Shown here in pieces: positions 1-7,904 of a stretch of 22,357 nucleotides of DNA (positions within the stretch are counted from its first letter, which is position 1; every line of letters begins with the position of its first letter). The position numbers were made by a program, and so were the translations under genes. The notes beneath the pieces are model-generated. The model was given only the letters and a program-made list of their open reading frames with translations. It did not search any database and was not told where the DNA came from. The DNA is from Lachnospiraceae bacterium UBA3711 (GTDB lineage Bacteria; Bacillota; Clostridia; Lachnospirales; Lachnospiraceae), in contig DFHY01000053.1 in the NCBI GenBank assembly GCA_002371345.1, positions 12,510 to 34,866 on the forward strand, in the 5' to 3' direction.

Positions 1-18
1 GGGAAGAGACCGTGAATA

Positions 19-42
19 GTAACAAACCATAGCTACTGTTAC
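19..42. repeat. Short inverted repeat after rnfA
   Basis: GTAACA at 19-24 is the reverse complement of TGTTAC at 37-42, separated by 12 bases, directly after the rnfA stop codon. It sits inside the wider string CGTGAATAGTAAC, which looks to me like an intergenic palindromic repeat of Lachnospiraceae, though that is from memory. There is no T-run, so I do not call it a terminator. The window ends too soon to see its full extent. Confidence 0.4.
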
Positions 43-45
43 AGC

Positions 46-627
46 CTACTTGATTCCGGCGAACCCGAAGAACGCGATACTCATCAGCGCCGCCGTCACC
101 ATGACTATGGGGAATCCTCTGAAAGGACGGGGAATATCGTTATCCGTCATCTTCTCACGCAAAAATGCCATGATGACTATCGCGATCCAGTATCCGATCG
201 CGGTCGCAAGACCATAGACCGTCCCGACGAATATGTTATAGTCCTTCTGCACATTCAGAAGCGCGACTCCGAGCACGGCGCAGTTGGTGGTGATCAGAGG
301 AAGGTAGATTCCCAGCGCCTCGTAGAGACTGTGCATGTATTTCTTCAGGAACATCTCAACAAACTGCACCAGAGCCGCGACGATCAGTATGAAGACAATC
401 GTTTTGAGGTATTCGAGATGGAACGGCACCAGAATAAAGTGGTACAGTATGCCGCAAACAAAGCTGGACAGCGTAAGAACGAAGGTCAGGGCTCCTCCCA
501 TTCCGGCGGCAGTTTCCGTCTTCTGTGAGACTCCCAGAAATGAACAGATGCCGAGGAACTGGCTGAGAACGACATTATTCGCCAGAATCGTCGTAATGAC
601 GAGCAGCAGAAGTGTTGAAAATGACAT
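46..627 (-). CDS. rnfA: Ion-translocating oxidoreductase (Rnf) subunit A
   Basis: RnfA is an integral membrane subunit of the Rnf complex, which couples electron flow from reduced ferredoxin to NAD+ with Na+ or H+ export. The 193-residue product has the usual family length and about six hydrophobic segments. It carries the family signatures ANNVVLSQFLGICSFLG (residues 16-32) and ITTNCAVLG (112-120). Cys28 and Cys116 match the half-membrane cysteines that, with the paired cysteines of RnfE, hold the [2Fe-2S] cluster in solved Rnf/Nqr complexes. The start is fixed by a TAATG overlap with the rnfE stop and by a GGGAGAGG ribosome binding site just upstream. It is the last rnf gene visible. RnfB, which normally follows in clostridial rnfCDGEAB operons, is not in the window; only 45 bases remain, and they begin with a repeat. 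Confidence 0.97.
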   Translation of the reverse strand: MSFSTLLLLVITTILANNVVLSQFLGICSFLGVSQKTETAAGMGGALTFVLTLSSFVCGILYHFILVPFHLEYLKTIVFILIVAALVQFVEMFLKKYMHSLYEALGIYLPLITTNCAVLGVALLNVQKDYNIFVGTVYGLATAIGYWIAIVIMAFLREKMTDNDIPRPFRGFPIVMVTAALMSIAFFGFAGIK

Positions 628-1436
628 TATCCTCTCCCTTCCCGGCCGTCAGCCGCAGCATCAGAAGCAGGCTTTCCGCTGCATCCATGCACTCTCGGAC
701 ACATACGGCAGTCTCCGCACACAAACCTTCCTGTCGGATCCCAGTCATCATCTCTTCTCGCCGCTCCAATGTGGAAACGGTTCATGATCGCCACAAAGAC
801 AGCCAGCACCAGGAACGCGCCGGGAGCCAGGACGAATATATTGATCGGCTCATAGACGGAAGGCATGACCCTGAAGCCCGCGAAGGTGCCGTTGCCGAGA
901 AGCTCACGGACAGCGGCCACCACTATCAGGGCGATAGTAAAGCCTATTCCCATACCTGCGCCGTCAGCGATTGAAGCAGCCGGTCCGTGCTTTCCGGCAT
1001 ATGCCTCGGCACGCCCCATAATGATGCAGTTTACAACGATCAGCGGGATATATACTCCCAGAGATTCATACATGGCCGGAGTGAAGCCCGCCATAAGGAA
1101 ATCAACGATCGTCACGAAGGACGCGATGATAACGATGTATGACGGCATTCTCATCCGCTCCGGAATAATCCCCCTCAGCAGGGATATAAACAGATTTGAC
1201 ATAATAAGAATCGCAGTCGTTGACAGTCCCATTCCGACAGCGTTCGTCACGGACGTTGTTGTGGCCAGCGTCGGGCACATGCCAAGCGCGAGCATAAAAA
1301 CCGGATTCTCAAAATAGATTCCGTTCACCACTCTCTCGGGCGCGGTGTCTTTTTTGAGATGTATATACCGGCTGAGCTCAAAACGCTTTCGTCCGAGCTC
1401 AGGATCGATCTGCATTCCCGGATTCTTTTTGCTCAT
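627..1436 (-). CDS. rnfE: Rnf subunit E with cysteine-rich C-terminal tail
   Basis: RnfE is a membrane subunit homologous to RnfA and pairs with it around an intramembrane [2Fe-2S] cluster. NPVFMLALGMCPTLATT (residues 44-60) and LIVVNCIIMGRAEAYA (132-147) are diagnostic, and Cys54 and Cys137 are the expected ligands. At 269 residues it is longer than the roughly 200-230 usual for the family. About 33 hydrophilic residues precede the usual N-terminus. After the last membrane segment there is a tail with C240-x2-C243-x2-C246-x5-C252, which could bind a metal or Fe-S cluster. The start overlaps the rnfG stop as ATGA and has a strong AGGAGGTG ribosome binding site, so the N-terminal extension is probably real. 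The role of the tail is unknown to me; similar cysteine-rich RnfE tails may be common in this family. Confidence 0.95.
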   Translation of the reverse strand: MSKKNPGMQIDPELGRKRFELSRYIHLKKDTAPERVVNGIYFENPVFMLALGMCPTLATTTSVTNAVGMGLSTTAILIMSNLFISLLRGIIPERMRMPSYIVIIASFVTIVDFLMAGFTPAMYESLGVYIPLIVVNCIIMGRAEAYAGKHGPAASIADGAGMGIGFTIALIVVAAVRELLGNGTFAGFRVMPSVYEPINIFVLAPGAFLVLAVFVAIMNRFHIGAARRDDDWDPTGRFVCGDCRMCPRVHGCSGKPASDAAADGREGRG

Positions 1437-2302
1437 TCCGACACCTCCTGTTCTGTCTCCATTGCTCCGGAGTCTGATCCGGCCGCGCCGTCATCGCTGC
1501 CTGATATCTCGGATACCGCTATCAGGGCGGCGTTGACATCATCCGTCACCGCGGAGGTCGTGACAGTACAGCCGCTTATGGCATCTATCTCGTTCGGCTG
1601 CTCAGCCCCGCTCTTTGAATAGACGATCTGGTCAGCCGTGCCAAGATTCTTGTCTGAGAACTGCTGTATGAACTCATCGTCCTTCGCGCGCATGCCCATA
1701 CCTGCCGTTTCAGACAGGGACAGGAAGGATATTCCCGCTATTGTCATGGAACCGTCCTCAGCATGACTGATGCCGCACATAAGCTCGACGTCACCCCCGT
1801 AGCCGTCAGGATCAGATACCGTAATCACGTACCCGATCAGGTTCCGGTTTGAGTCATAGGCCGCGTCTATCTGCGAGACACTGGTGCTCCCGATTCCGGC
1901 TTTCTCAAGCGCGTCAGCAACTCCTTCGGGAATGCCTTCCGCGCCCTCACCATCCGCCGAGTGCAGCACCTCGAAGTTCTCAGCGTCACTCATGACAGCG
2001 CTCTGAGCCTTGGAGCGCGCACGGGCCTGAGCAGCTTCTATCGGGCTCTTAGTCACACTGTAAGCCGCTCCCAGCAGAACACCTGCCACAAGCGTGATCA
2101 TAACCAGTATGAATATATCCTTTCCCATGCTGGCAGGCTTCTTCTCTTCCTTCTCTTTGGAAGAGCGAAAATCCTGGCCGGTATATATGTCGTCGGCAGG
2201 CCGCCTGTTCTTTCCCGGATCCGGTTCCTCCCCGAAAGGCGACACAGCAGCGTTATCCTGACCGATGGTCTTATCCGGTTCATTTAACTTGGTATCGCTC
2301 AT
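1433..2302 (-). CDS. rnfG: Rnf subunit G (FMN-binding) with long N-terminal extension
   Basis: RnfG carries a covalently bound FMN on the outer side of the membrane and passes electrons within the Rnf complex. A single membrane segment spans roughly residues 62-81, followed by an extracytoplasmic FMN-binding domain. LSLSETAGMGMRAKDDEF (195-211 region) and DAISGCTVTTSAV (240-252) are family signatures. Thr246 is the likely flavinylated residue, in an SGCT variant of the usual S/T-G-A-T motif. RnfG normally starts just before the membrane helix; here about 60 hydrophilic, charged residues come first. The ATGA overlap with rnfD and a GGAG site eight bases upstream support this early start. A later start at Met59 (near 2128) is possible but lacks a good ribosome binding site. 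Confidence 0.95.
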   Translation of the reverse strand: MSDTKLNEPDKTIGQDNAAVSPFGEEPDPGKNRRPADDIYTGQDFRSSKEKEEKKPASMGKDIFILVMITLVAGVLLGAAYSVTKSPIEAAQARARSKAQSAVMSDAENFEVLHSADGEGAEGIPEGVADALEKAGIGSTSVSQIDAAYDSNRNLIGYVITVSDPDGYGGDVELMCGISHAEDGSMTIAGISFLSLSETAGMGMRAKDDEFIQQFSDKNLGTADQIVYSKSGAEQPNEIDAISGCTVTTSAVTDDVNAALIAVSEISGSDDGAAGSDSGAMETEQEVSE

Positions 2303-3363
2303 GTGTCATTCTCCTTCTTTCCGGCCGCTTTCAGGCGTCTTGCCTCTGCCTTATTCCGCTTCATAAGGCGTCTGTTCTCTCTCCTCTGACGTACCATTCC
2401 GGCAGCCACAGGCCTTGTGAAATGCTCAATCACGGGCACCAGAAGATTCATAAATATGATAGAGTATGATACTCCCTCCGCCCCGGATCCGATCAAACGG
2501 AACACCCAGGTAAGGAAGCCCAGCGCGCATCCGAATACTATCTGCCCCACAGGAGTAATCGGGCTGGTGACATAATCCGTAGCCATAAACCACGCGCCAA
2601 GCATGAGCCCGCCGGCGCACAGCTGCTGCAGAGTGTATATGACTGGCGCGTCATATCCGCGCACCGCCGCCGTGATCAGCGTCAGAACCGCGAAGCACCC
2701 GAGGTATGAACCCGGTATGCGCAGTCTGATAATCTTCGCGGCCACAAGGAAGATTCCGCCGGCGAGGATCGCCGCGGCGCTGACCTCGCCTATGCATCCC
2801 TGCACATTTCCCAGAAACAGCGCCTTCAGATCGAAAGACGCTCCGGTCTTGAGGTACGCCAGGGGCGTGGCTCCGGACAGAGCATCTGTTGTAGAGCTCA
2901 CTTCCGTCACAAGCTTAAGAGCGCCGGATCCGGATGTAAAAGTGGTCATCTTACCCGCAAATGAGATCAGCAGAAAACATCTGGCGCCGAGCGCCGGGTT
3001 CATGAAGTTCTGCCCCAGCCCGCCGTAGAGCTGTTTGATCACAACGATCGCGAACACAGATCCAAGGCACGGAATCCACAGATCAATTCCGGGAGGCATA
3101 TTCATGCCGATGAGAAGTCCGGTTACGGCGGCTGAACCGTCCGAGACCGTGATCTTTTTGTGCAAAAGCCTCTCATAAAGATATTCTGAGATGACGGATG
3201 ACACAACAGATACTGCGAGCACCAGCAGCGCGCGCGGACCGAAAGCGAGCACCCCCATCAGACATGCCGGCGCCAGCGCCGCCAGCACCATGAACATGAT
3301 CTTATTTGTGGTCACCATCCCCCGTGTATGCGGGGAAGCGGAAACCTGAAGTTTCGAATTCAT
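2299..3363 (-). CDS. rnfD: Rnf subunit D (membrane, covalent FMN)
   Basis: RnfD is the large membrane subunit bearing a covalently bound FMN and is thought to form much of the ion path. The 354-residue product begins with SPHTRGMVTTNKIMF, typical of RnfD/NqrB. GGLGQNFMNPALGARCF lies at about 114-130, and the flavinylation motif TTDALSGATPLAY at 158-170 makes Thr166 the likely FMN attachment site. Multiple hydrophobic helices follow. The basic C-terminal tail (about 325-354) is cytoplasmic-looking and lysine/arginine rich. The start lies 9 bp after the rnfC stop, with a GGAG-type site (AGGAGAAGCT) just before the ATG, and the gene overlaps rnfG by ATGA, so the two are translationally coupled. 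Confidence 0.97.
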   Translation of the reverse strand: MNSKLQVSASPHTRGMVTTNKIMFMVLAALAPACLMGVLAFGPRALLVLAVSVVSSVISEYLYERLLHKKITVSDGSAAVTGLLIGMNMPPGIDLWIPCLGSVFAIVVIKQLYGGLGQNFMNPALGARCFLLISFAGKMTTFTSGSGALKLVTEVSSTTDALSGATPLAYLKTGASFDLKALFLGNVQGCIGEVSAAAILAGGIFLVAAKIIRLRIPGSYLGCFAVLTLITAAVRGYDAPVIYTLQQLCAGGLMLGAWFMATDYVTSPITPVGQIVFGCALGFLTWVFRLIGSGAEGVSYSIIFMNLLVPVIEHFTRPVAAGMVRQRRENRRLMKRNKAEARRLKAAGKKENDT

Positions 3364-3372
3364 AGCTTCTCC

Positions 3373-4809
3373 TTACTTTCTCGCCTTTCTCCTGGCCGCC
3401 AGAACAGTCTGCCTTCCCTGGTTGACAAGCGCTGCCAGCGGTCTTCCCGCCGGGCAGCTGAAAGAACAGGAGCCGCAGTTGACGCACTCCAGTCCGTAGT
3501 TCTCCTCAAACTTCTCCAGCTCCATCTTTCTTGCCATATCCGCCAGATGGCTCGGAACCAGGCGGGCAGGACACGCGTCCACACAGCGCCCGCAGTTAAT
3601 GCACGGCGTCTCGGCTATCCTTGAAACCAGATCATATCTGAAAGCTGTGATCGCGCTGGAGGTCTTCGTGCACACACCGGTGAAATCACTCTGCGCGAAT
3701 CCCATCATGGGGCCGCCCGCGATCAGCTTCTCCGGTGTCTGAATGAATCCCCCGGCCTTCTCTCCCACCTCACCGAACGACACTCCGGTAGGTACCAGAA
3801 AATTCCCGGGGCTCACCACAGCATCGCCGGATATCGTCAAAAACCGGCGGTAGAGTGGAATACCCAGAAAAACAGCCTCAAAGACCGCGAAGACAGTACT
3901 CACATTGAGCACGATACATCCGGCGTCTGCCGGAAGCATTCTGGAATTGACTTCAGCCCCTGTAATTGCCTTGATCAGATTCCTCTCGGCACCCTCGGGA
4001 TACTTCGTCCTGCAGGGAGCGACATATATGTTTTCCTCGCCTCTTAAGGCATCCGTCAGCGTAGATATGGCAGCCGGTTTGTTATCCTCGATGGCAAATA
4101 CACCCCTGGCGCCCGAAAACATCCTCAGCACGGCCTTCAGGCCGGCAATCAGCTCGCCCGGCCTGTCGCACATCAGACGGTAATCGCAGGTCACGTAAGG
4201 CTCACACTCTGAGCCGTTCACCAATATATAATCGATCTTTTCAGGATCCGGCGGCGACAGCTTAACATGGGTTGGAAATCCGGCTCCGCCCATTCCGACG
4301 ATTCCCGCAGCTCTGATTCTGTCCAGAACCTCTGACGGCTCTACGTTCTTAAGCCTCTCATCCGGCCTGATAAGCTCAAGCGCCTCGGAAGCCTTTCTGA
4401 TTACCAGGCTCAGCTCAGGCCTGCCGTCTTTGCCGCTCTGGCTCAGAGTACAGTACTCCTCCATGCCGGGAAGCGGGCTGACAGGCGCCTTCTCATACTG
4501 AAAATCATTTGCGACTATGACAGCGTCCGTCAGAACACCCATCGCGTTTCTGCGTTTCTCGATGCCCTTCACTGTTCCCGATACCGACGAGAAGACCGGT
4601 GCGGAGACAAAGCCGCCCGCTTCCGCGATCATCTGGCCCTCCAGTACCCGGTCCCCCTTTTTTACAATGCTCTTCGCCGGAGCTCCGATATGCTGAGACA
4701 GCAGAAAGGCAAGCTCAGCCCCCGCCTCAAGAACTCTGACAGGCTTCTCCGCAGTCAGTTCCTTTCCGTCATATGGGTGAACTCCACCTTTAAATGTAAA
4801 TCTTCTCAC
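3373..4809 (-). CDS. rnfC: Rnf subunit C (NADH-side, two 4Fe-4S clusters)
   Basis: RnfC is the cytoplasmic subunit that meets NAD(H). The N-terminal FKGGVHPYDGKELT and the GMGGAGFPTHVKL loop (172-184) are characteristic of RnfC and related to the NADH/FMN-binding site of complex I 51-kDa subunits. Two ferredoxin-like motifs lie near the end: C403-x2-C406-x2-C409-x3-C413 and C442-x2-C445-x2-C448-x3-C452. At 478 residues it is close to clostridial RnfC, without the long alanine-rich tail seen in proteobacteria. It starts with GTG, preceded by GGAGG at eight bases. It is the first rnf gene, 59 bp after the carrier protein gene, and that gap contains a candidate promoter, so it may be read both from the upstream operon and on its own. 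Confidence 0.97.
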   Translation of the reverse strand: MRRFTFKGGVHPYDGKELTAEKPVRVLEAGAELAFLLSQHIGAPAKSIVKKGDRVLEGQMIAEAGGFVSAPVFSSVSGTVKGIEKRRNAMGVLTDAVIVANDFQYEKAPVSPLPGMEEYCTLSQSGKDGRPELSLVIRKASEALELIRPDERLKNVEPSEVLDRIRAAGIVGMGGAGFPTHVKLSPPDPEKIDYILVNGSECEPYVTCDYRLMCDRPGELIAGLKAVLRMFSGARGVFAIEDNKPAAISTLTDALRGEENIYVAPCRTKYPEGAERNLIKAITGAEVNSRMLPADAGCIVLNVSTVFAVFEAVFLGIPLYRRFLTISGDAVVSPGNFLVPTGVSFGEVGEKAGGFIQTPEKLIAGGPMMGFAQSDFTGVCTKTSSAITAFRYDLVSRIAETPCINCGRCVDACPARLVPSHLADMARKMELEKFEENYGLECVNCGSCSFSCPAGRPLAALVNQGRQTVLAARRKARK

Positions 4810-4835
4810 TTTTTGTTCCTCCGGATATTCGATTC

Positions 4836-4864
4836 ATTATCTCATAACGGAACAATGGGTGCAA
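4836..4864 (-). promoter_or_regulatory. Candidate promoter for the rnf genes
   Basis: On the minus strand TTGCAC (4859-4864) and GATAAT (4836-4841) are separated by exactly 17 bases, and TGA directly before the GATAAT gives an extended -10. Predicted transcription start is near 4829, about 20 bases before the rnfC GTG. The -35 box is weak (three of six bases). It lies in the only sizeable gap before rnfC, which fits separate control of rnf from the citrate synthase genes. Confidence 0.45.
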
Positions 4865-4868
4865 ACAG

Positions 4869-5096
4869 TTATTCCTCAGACAGGCGGGTAATCAGAGCCC
4901 ACATTGCATCAGCGGAATTGAAGTTTGCAGGTATTATCTCAACAGCCGGAATCGTGATATCAAACTCATCCTCCAGCTCTGAAATCAGAGCCAGCACGGT
5001 CAGCGAATCAAGAAGATGATCGTCGATCAGTGCCTTCTCACTGTGAAAATCAATCTCCGGCTGCATGTCTTCAAGAATCTCATAAAGTCGTTCCAT
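4869..5096 (-). CDS. Stand-alone acyl/aminoacyl carrier protein
   Basis: This 75-residue acidic protein has the four-helix carrier-protein pattern. The motif DDHLLDSLTVLALISELE (25-42) places the phosphopantetheine attachment serine at Ser31 (D-S-L), followed by EDEFDITIPAVEI as in DltC-like and BtrI-like carriers. It probably carries a substrate as a thioester to a 4'-phosphopantetheine arm in the cytoplasm. It follows the ligase and PLP decarboxylase on the same strand, so they are its likely partners. A 103-bp gap separates it from the decarboxylase; I see no gene or clear signal in that gap apart from a GGAGAAAGGA ribosome binding region. It is unlikely to be the housekeeping fatty-acid AcpP, which has a longer, more conserved DSL-helix sequence. 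Confidence 0.88.
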   Translation of the reverse strand: MERLYEILEDMQPEIDFHSEKALIDDHLLDSLTVLALISELEDEFDITIPAVEIIPANFNSADAMWALITRLSEE

Positions 5097-5199
5097 TTTG
5101 ATAGTTCCTTTCTCCTCTTATAGCTCAGCCCCGGAAGCCTGTCCGAAAACTCACTCCACGCAGTCTTCAGCCCCAACTTTTGCCGGAATTTTGCCGTCT

Positions 5200-6387
5200 T
5201 CAGTCGGCGATGCGCCCATAATTCATTTTCCATGTCGGGAGGCTGTCCCGAAGAAGCTTTGTCTCTCCGCTCTCCTTAACCCACACGACAGAAGGAAGGT
5301 CACGGCTCAGAAACAGAGAGATGCCCTCTGTCATGCTGTAGGCTCCTGTATTGTGAAATATAACGACATCACCCTTTTTCAGATCATGTACCGGAAGCTT
5401 CTTCACAAGCAGGTCATTTACCGTACACAGAGAGCCGCACAGAGTCCATTCCGGATCACTGTTACCGCTCTGCCTTTGAGGCCACAGCTCCAGGATCGGA
5501 CGCTTCATCGCCATAAACTGTCCGTAATACGCCAGATGATGAATGCCTGAATCAAGAATCGCGTAGTTATTATTGTGATTGCATTTTACATCCGCCACCC
5601 GGCTCATAAGGCTCCCGCAGGAGGCGGCGATGCCGCGGCCAAGTTCAAGCATGACCGGGATGTGATTCCTCATCGAACAGAGCAGGTCTGAAAACTCATC
5701 AAGATAAGCTTCCTCGTCAAACTCCTCTCCCTCAAAATAGACGGCAGGGAATCCCGGGCCATATTCAAGCTCCGGTGTGCTGACGCCTGTCTCTTCAAGA
5801 ATTCTGTCTATGAAGTCATCGAGCATCAGCAGTTCCCTGCGGTGCTTCTTCAGAGATGTCTTCTGGGTTCCCGAGAAAAACTGAACTCCCGCGAATGAAA
5901 GATACTCTTCGGAGCTTATCTCCCTTACGATGCCGATTATCTCATCCTCTTCCATGCCGAACTGATTGCCGCTTGTCAGCCTGGGCATAATGCGAACTTC
6001 AGTGTGGTATTCCCCGGCAAGAGTCCTGATGAGTTCAAACTGGCTGAGAGACTCAACGGTCAGAATGCCCGCGCACAGCCCTCTCTCAAAGGCATGGCGC
6101 ATGGACTCCTCATCCTTGTTGACTCCCGAAAGGACATACTTTTCCGCGGGAAGAGACATACTCTCACAGATATACATCTCCCCCGGAGAGCATATCTCGA
6201 AACGGTCCACATCATCATTCAGAAATTCTCCGAGAAACGGATTCGCCTTGACAGCGAAGCACAGCCCGCATTCCGCCGGTAGCTTCTTCCGAAGGCAGCG
6301 CACCCGCTCCCTCAGCACACTCTCCTCAAAAACATAGAGCGGCAGCTTATATGTGTCAAGCAGATATTGTATCACCTTTTGATCCAA
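5200..6387 (-). CDS. Fold-III PLP-dependent decarboxylase (BtrK/LysA/ODC-like)
   Basis: This is a 395-residue alanine-racemase-fold decarboxylase of the diaminopimelate/ornithine decarboxylase superfamily. The PLP lysine is Lys47 in CFAVKANP. GVQFFSGTQ lies at 167-175, YGPGFPAVYF at 209-218, and ELGRG at 248-252. The C-terminal CGSLCTVNDLL (317-327) supplies the catalytic Cys321 and Asp325, and GAYSMTEG lies at 348-355. Genuine LysA is usually longer and sits with lysine genes. Here the neighbours are an adenylating ligase (14 bp upstream) and a carrier protein (downstream). That combination matches BtrK, which decarboxylates glutamyl-BtrI in butirosin synthesis, and the exosortase-associated decarboxylases. 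I infer that it acts on a carrier-bound amino acid. It starts with TTG eight bases after AAAAGGAG. The substrate is unknown. Confidence 0.85.
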   Translation of the reverse strand: MDQKVIQYLLDTYKLPLYVFEESVLRERVRCLRKKLPAECGLCFAVKANPFLGEFLNDDVDRFEICSPGEMYICESMSLPAEKYVLSGVNKDEESMRHAFERGLCAGILTVESLSQFELIRTLAGEYHTEVRIMPRLTSGNQFGMEEDEIIGIVREISSEEYLSFAGVQFFSGTQKTSLKKHRRELLMLDDFIDRILEETGVSTPELEYGPGFPAVYFEGEEFDEEAYLDEFSDLLCSMRNHIPVMLELGRGIAASCGSLMSRVADVKCNHNNNYAILDSGIHHLAYYGQFMAMKRPILELWPQRQSGNSDPEWTLCGSLCTVNDLLVKKLPVHDLKKGDVVIFHNTGAYSMTEGISLFLSRDLPSVVWVKESGETKLLRDSLPTWKMNYGRIAD

Positions 6388-6401
6388 GTAAGTCTCTCCT
6401 T

Positions 6402-7904
6402 TTACAGATTTTCCCTCAGACGGGCACGGTCGATCTTTCCTCTGCCCGTAACCGGCAGCGTCTCCATCTGATGCAGCCTGCCCGGAACCATGAATACCGG
6501 CAGGAGCCTTTTAAGTTCCCCGGCAAGATCACCGCGGCTTATCTGTCCGCAGTAAAACGCATGCAGCCGGTCCCTCTCCGGGTCAAAGATGCAGCAGCTT
6601 CTCTCAACACCCGGGATCCTGTTCATCGCGAGCTCGATCTCGGCAAGCTCTATGCGGTGACCCATATATTTGACCTGATCATCACGCCTGCCGCAGAACA
6701 GCAGCTCTCCCTCGTCATTGTACTGTCCGAGGTCGCCCGTGCAATAGATTGTCACCGGGTATTCAGGCGTCCGCGGGTCAGCGCGGAACCGCTCCCTGGT
6801 CTGATCCTTCATGTTCCAGTATCCAAGTCCTACGGCCGTTCCCCGGACACAGATCTCTCCTGTCTGACCGCTGCCCGTAATCTCCCTGTCTTCCTCATCG
6901 AGAAGAAAAGCCTCCTCATTCTCAAATGAATGCCCGATCGGAATGCCGTCTGAGTAATCCCTCTGCCTGTCGATCCTGTGCCAGGTGCAGTTACACGTGA
7001 TCTCTGTCGGGCCGTACAGGTTGATATACTCCGCCTCCGGGAGATGATACATCCAGTCCCGGAGACGCTTCAGGGGCATGACCTCCCCGCTGAACATCAC
7101 AAGCCTTACATCAGAGGGAACCCTGTAGTCAAGTCCGTGAAACGCGCTTACCAGGCACAGGGCAGACACTGCCCATATCATAACCGTAACCTTCTGGGCG
7201 CACAGGAAGTCAAGCAGCGGTGCAGGCGTCGTAAACAGCGGTCTCGGAACAATCACCAGTCTGGCGCCGGTCATCATGGCGCTGTATATATCCTTGACAG
7301 ACACATCGAAATCGAACGGAGCCTGATTGGCGATAACATCATCTTCCCGTATTCCAAACTGCCTTACAAAAACACCGATAAAATCAATCACCGACCTGTG
7401 GCAGATCAGAACGCCCTTCGGAACTCCTGTCGATCCTGAAGTAAAGTTCACATAGAGGGGATCCGTGTCAAGATGTCTTTTCCTCACCTCTCTGAGGCCC
7501 TCAACATCCACTTCATGCTCCTGAAGAGAGGAAATCTCCAGTATACCGCACCCTCCGAACACCTCTTCAGCCTTCTTCATGTTTGCCCTGTCCGTCAGCA
7601 CAGTATCCGCTCCGAGAGCCTTCTGTATCTGCATCTGTCTGGAGGCCGGAAGCTGCGGGTCAATCAGCGTGTAAAATGCTCCCGCATAGACGATTCCGAA
7701 AAAAGCGCTCAGAGTGTCACAGCCCTTCTCCATAAACACGATCACGGGGCGGCGCCTGAGTGCAGTGCCAAGGAGCGCACTGCCCACCCGCCTGCTTAGG
7801 TCAAGCAGCTGTGAGCGGGTATACTCCTTCTCCCCGTCGTACACAGCTGTCCGTTGTTCGTCGCGGAGGGCCAGATTTTCAAGATACTCAAGTACATTTG
7901 TCAT
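6402..7904 (-). CDS. AMP-forming amino/acyl-acid ligase (adenylation enzyme)
   Basis: This is a 500-residue ANL-superfamily enzyme with all core motifs: YVNFTSGSTGVPKGV (151-165, ATP loop), FDFDVSVKDIY (197-207), NLYGPTEITCNCTW (295-308), GEICVRG (349-355), YCTGDLG (387-393), GRRDDQVKYMGHRIELAEIE (405-424) and the catalytic Lys490 in GRGKIDR. Asp200 in FDFDVSV is the residue that binds the amino group in amino-acid adenylating domains and DltA, so an amino acid is the likely substrate; this is an inference. It should form an acyl-adenylate and load the carrier protein encoded downstream. It overlaps the citrate synthase stop as ATGA. It is not DltA itself: the dltB and dltD partners are absent. 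It resembles the ligase of ligase/decarboxylase/ACP cassettes. Confidence 0.88.
   Translation of the reverse strand: MTNVLEYLENLALRDEQRTAVYDGEKEYTRSQLLDLSRRVGSALLGTALRRRPVIVFMEKGCDTLSAFFGIVYAGAFYTLIDPQLPASRQMQIQKALGADTVLTDRANMKKAEEVFGGCGILEISSLQEHEVDVEGLREVRKRHLDTDPLYVNFTSGSTGVPKGVLICHRSVIDFIGVFVRQFGIREDDVIANQAPFDFDVSVKDIYSAMMTGARLVIVPRPLFTTPAPLLDFLCAQKVTVMIWAVSALCLVSAFHGLDYRVPSDVRLVMFSGEVMPLKRLRDWMYHLPEAEYINLYGPTEITCNCTWHRIDRQRDYSDGIPIGHSFENEEAFLLDEEDREITGSGQTGEICVRGTAVGLGYWNMKDQTRERFRADPRTPEYPVTIYCTGDLGQYNDEGELLFCGRRDDQVKYMGHRIELAEIELAMNRIPGVERSCCIFDPERDRLHAFYCGQISRGDLAGELKRLLPVFMVPGRLHQMETLPVTGRGKIDRARLRENL

Noticed and set aside
1..30. Start of rnfB at the ATG on the minus strand at 28-30
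   Set aside because: No ribosome binding site precedes it, and the ten visible codons (MVCYYSRSLP) do not resemble the hydrophobic RnfB N-terminus.
5027..5233. 68-residue minus-strand frame bridging the decarboxylase and carrier genes
   Set aside because: It overlaps both real genes out of frame, shows no family similarity, and its C-terminal part is a shadow of the carrier gene.
5200..6387. Calling this gene lysA (diaminopimelate decarboxylase)
   Set aside because: The superfamily motifs fit, but the ligase and carrier-protein neighbours favour a carrier-bound substrate, and no lysine genes are near.
6351..6929. 192-residue plus-strand frame opposite the ligase
   Set aside because: It is antisense to strongly conserved ligase motifs, with no supporting signals.
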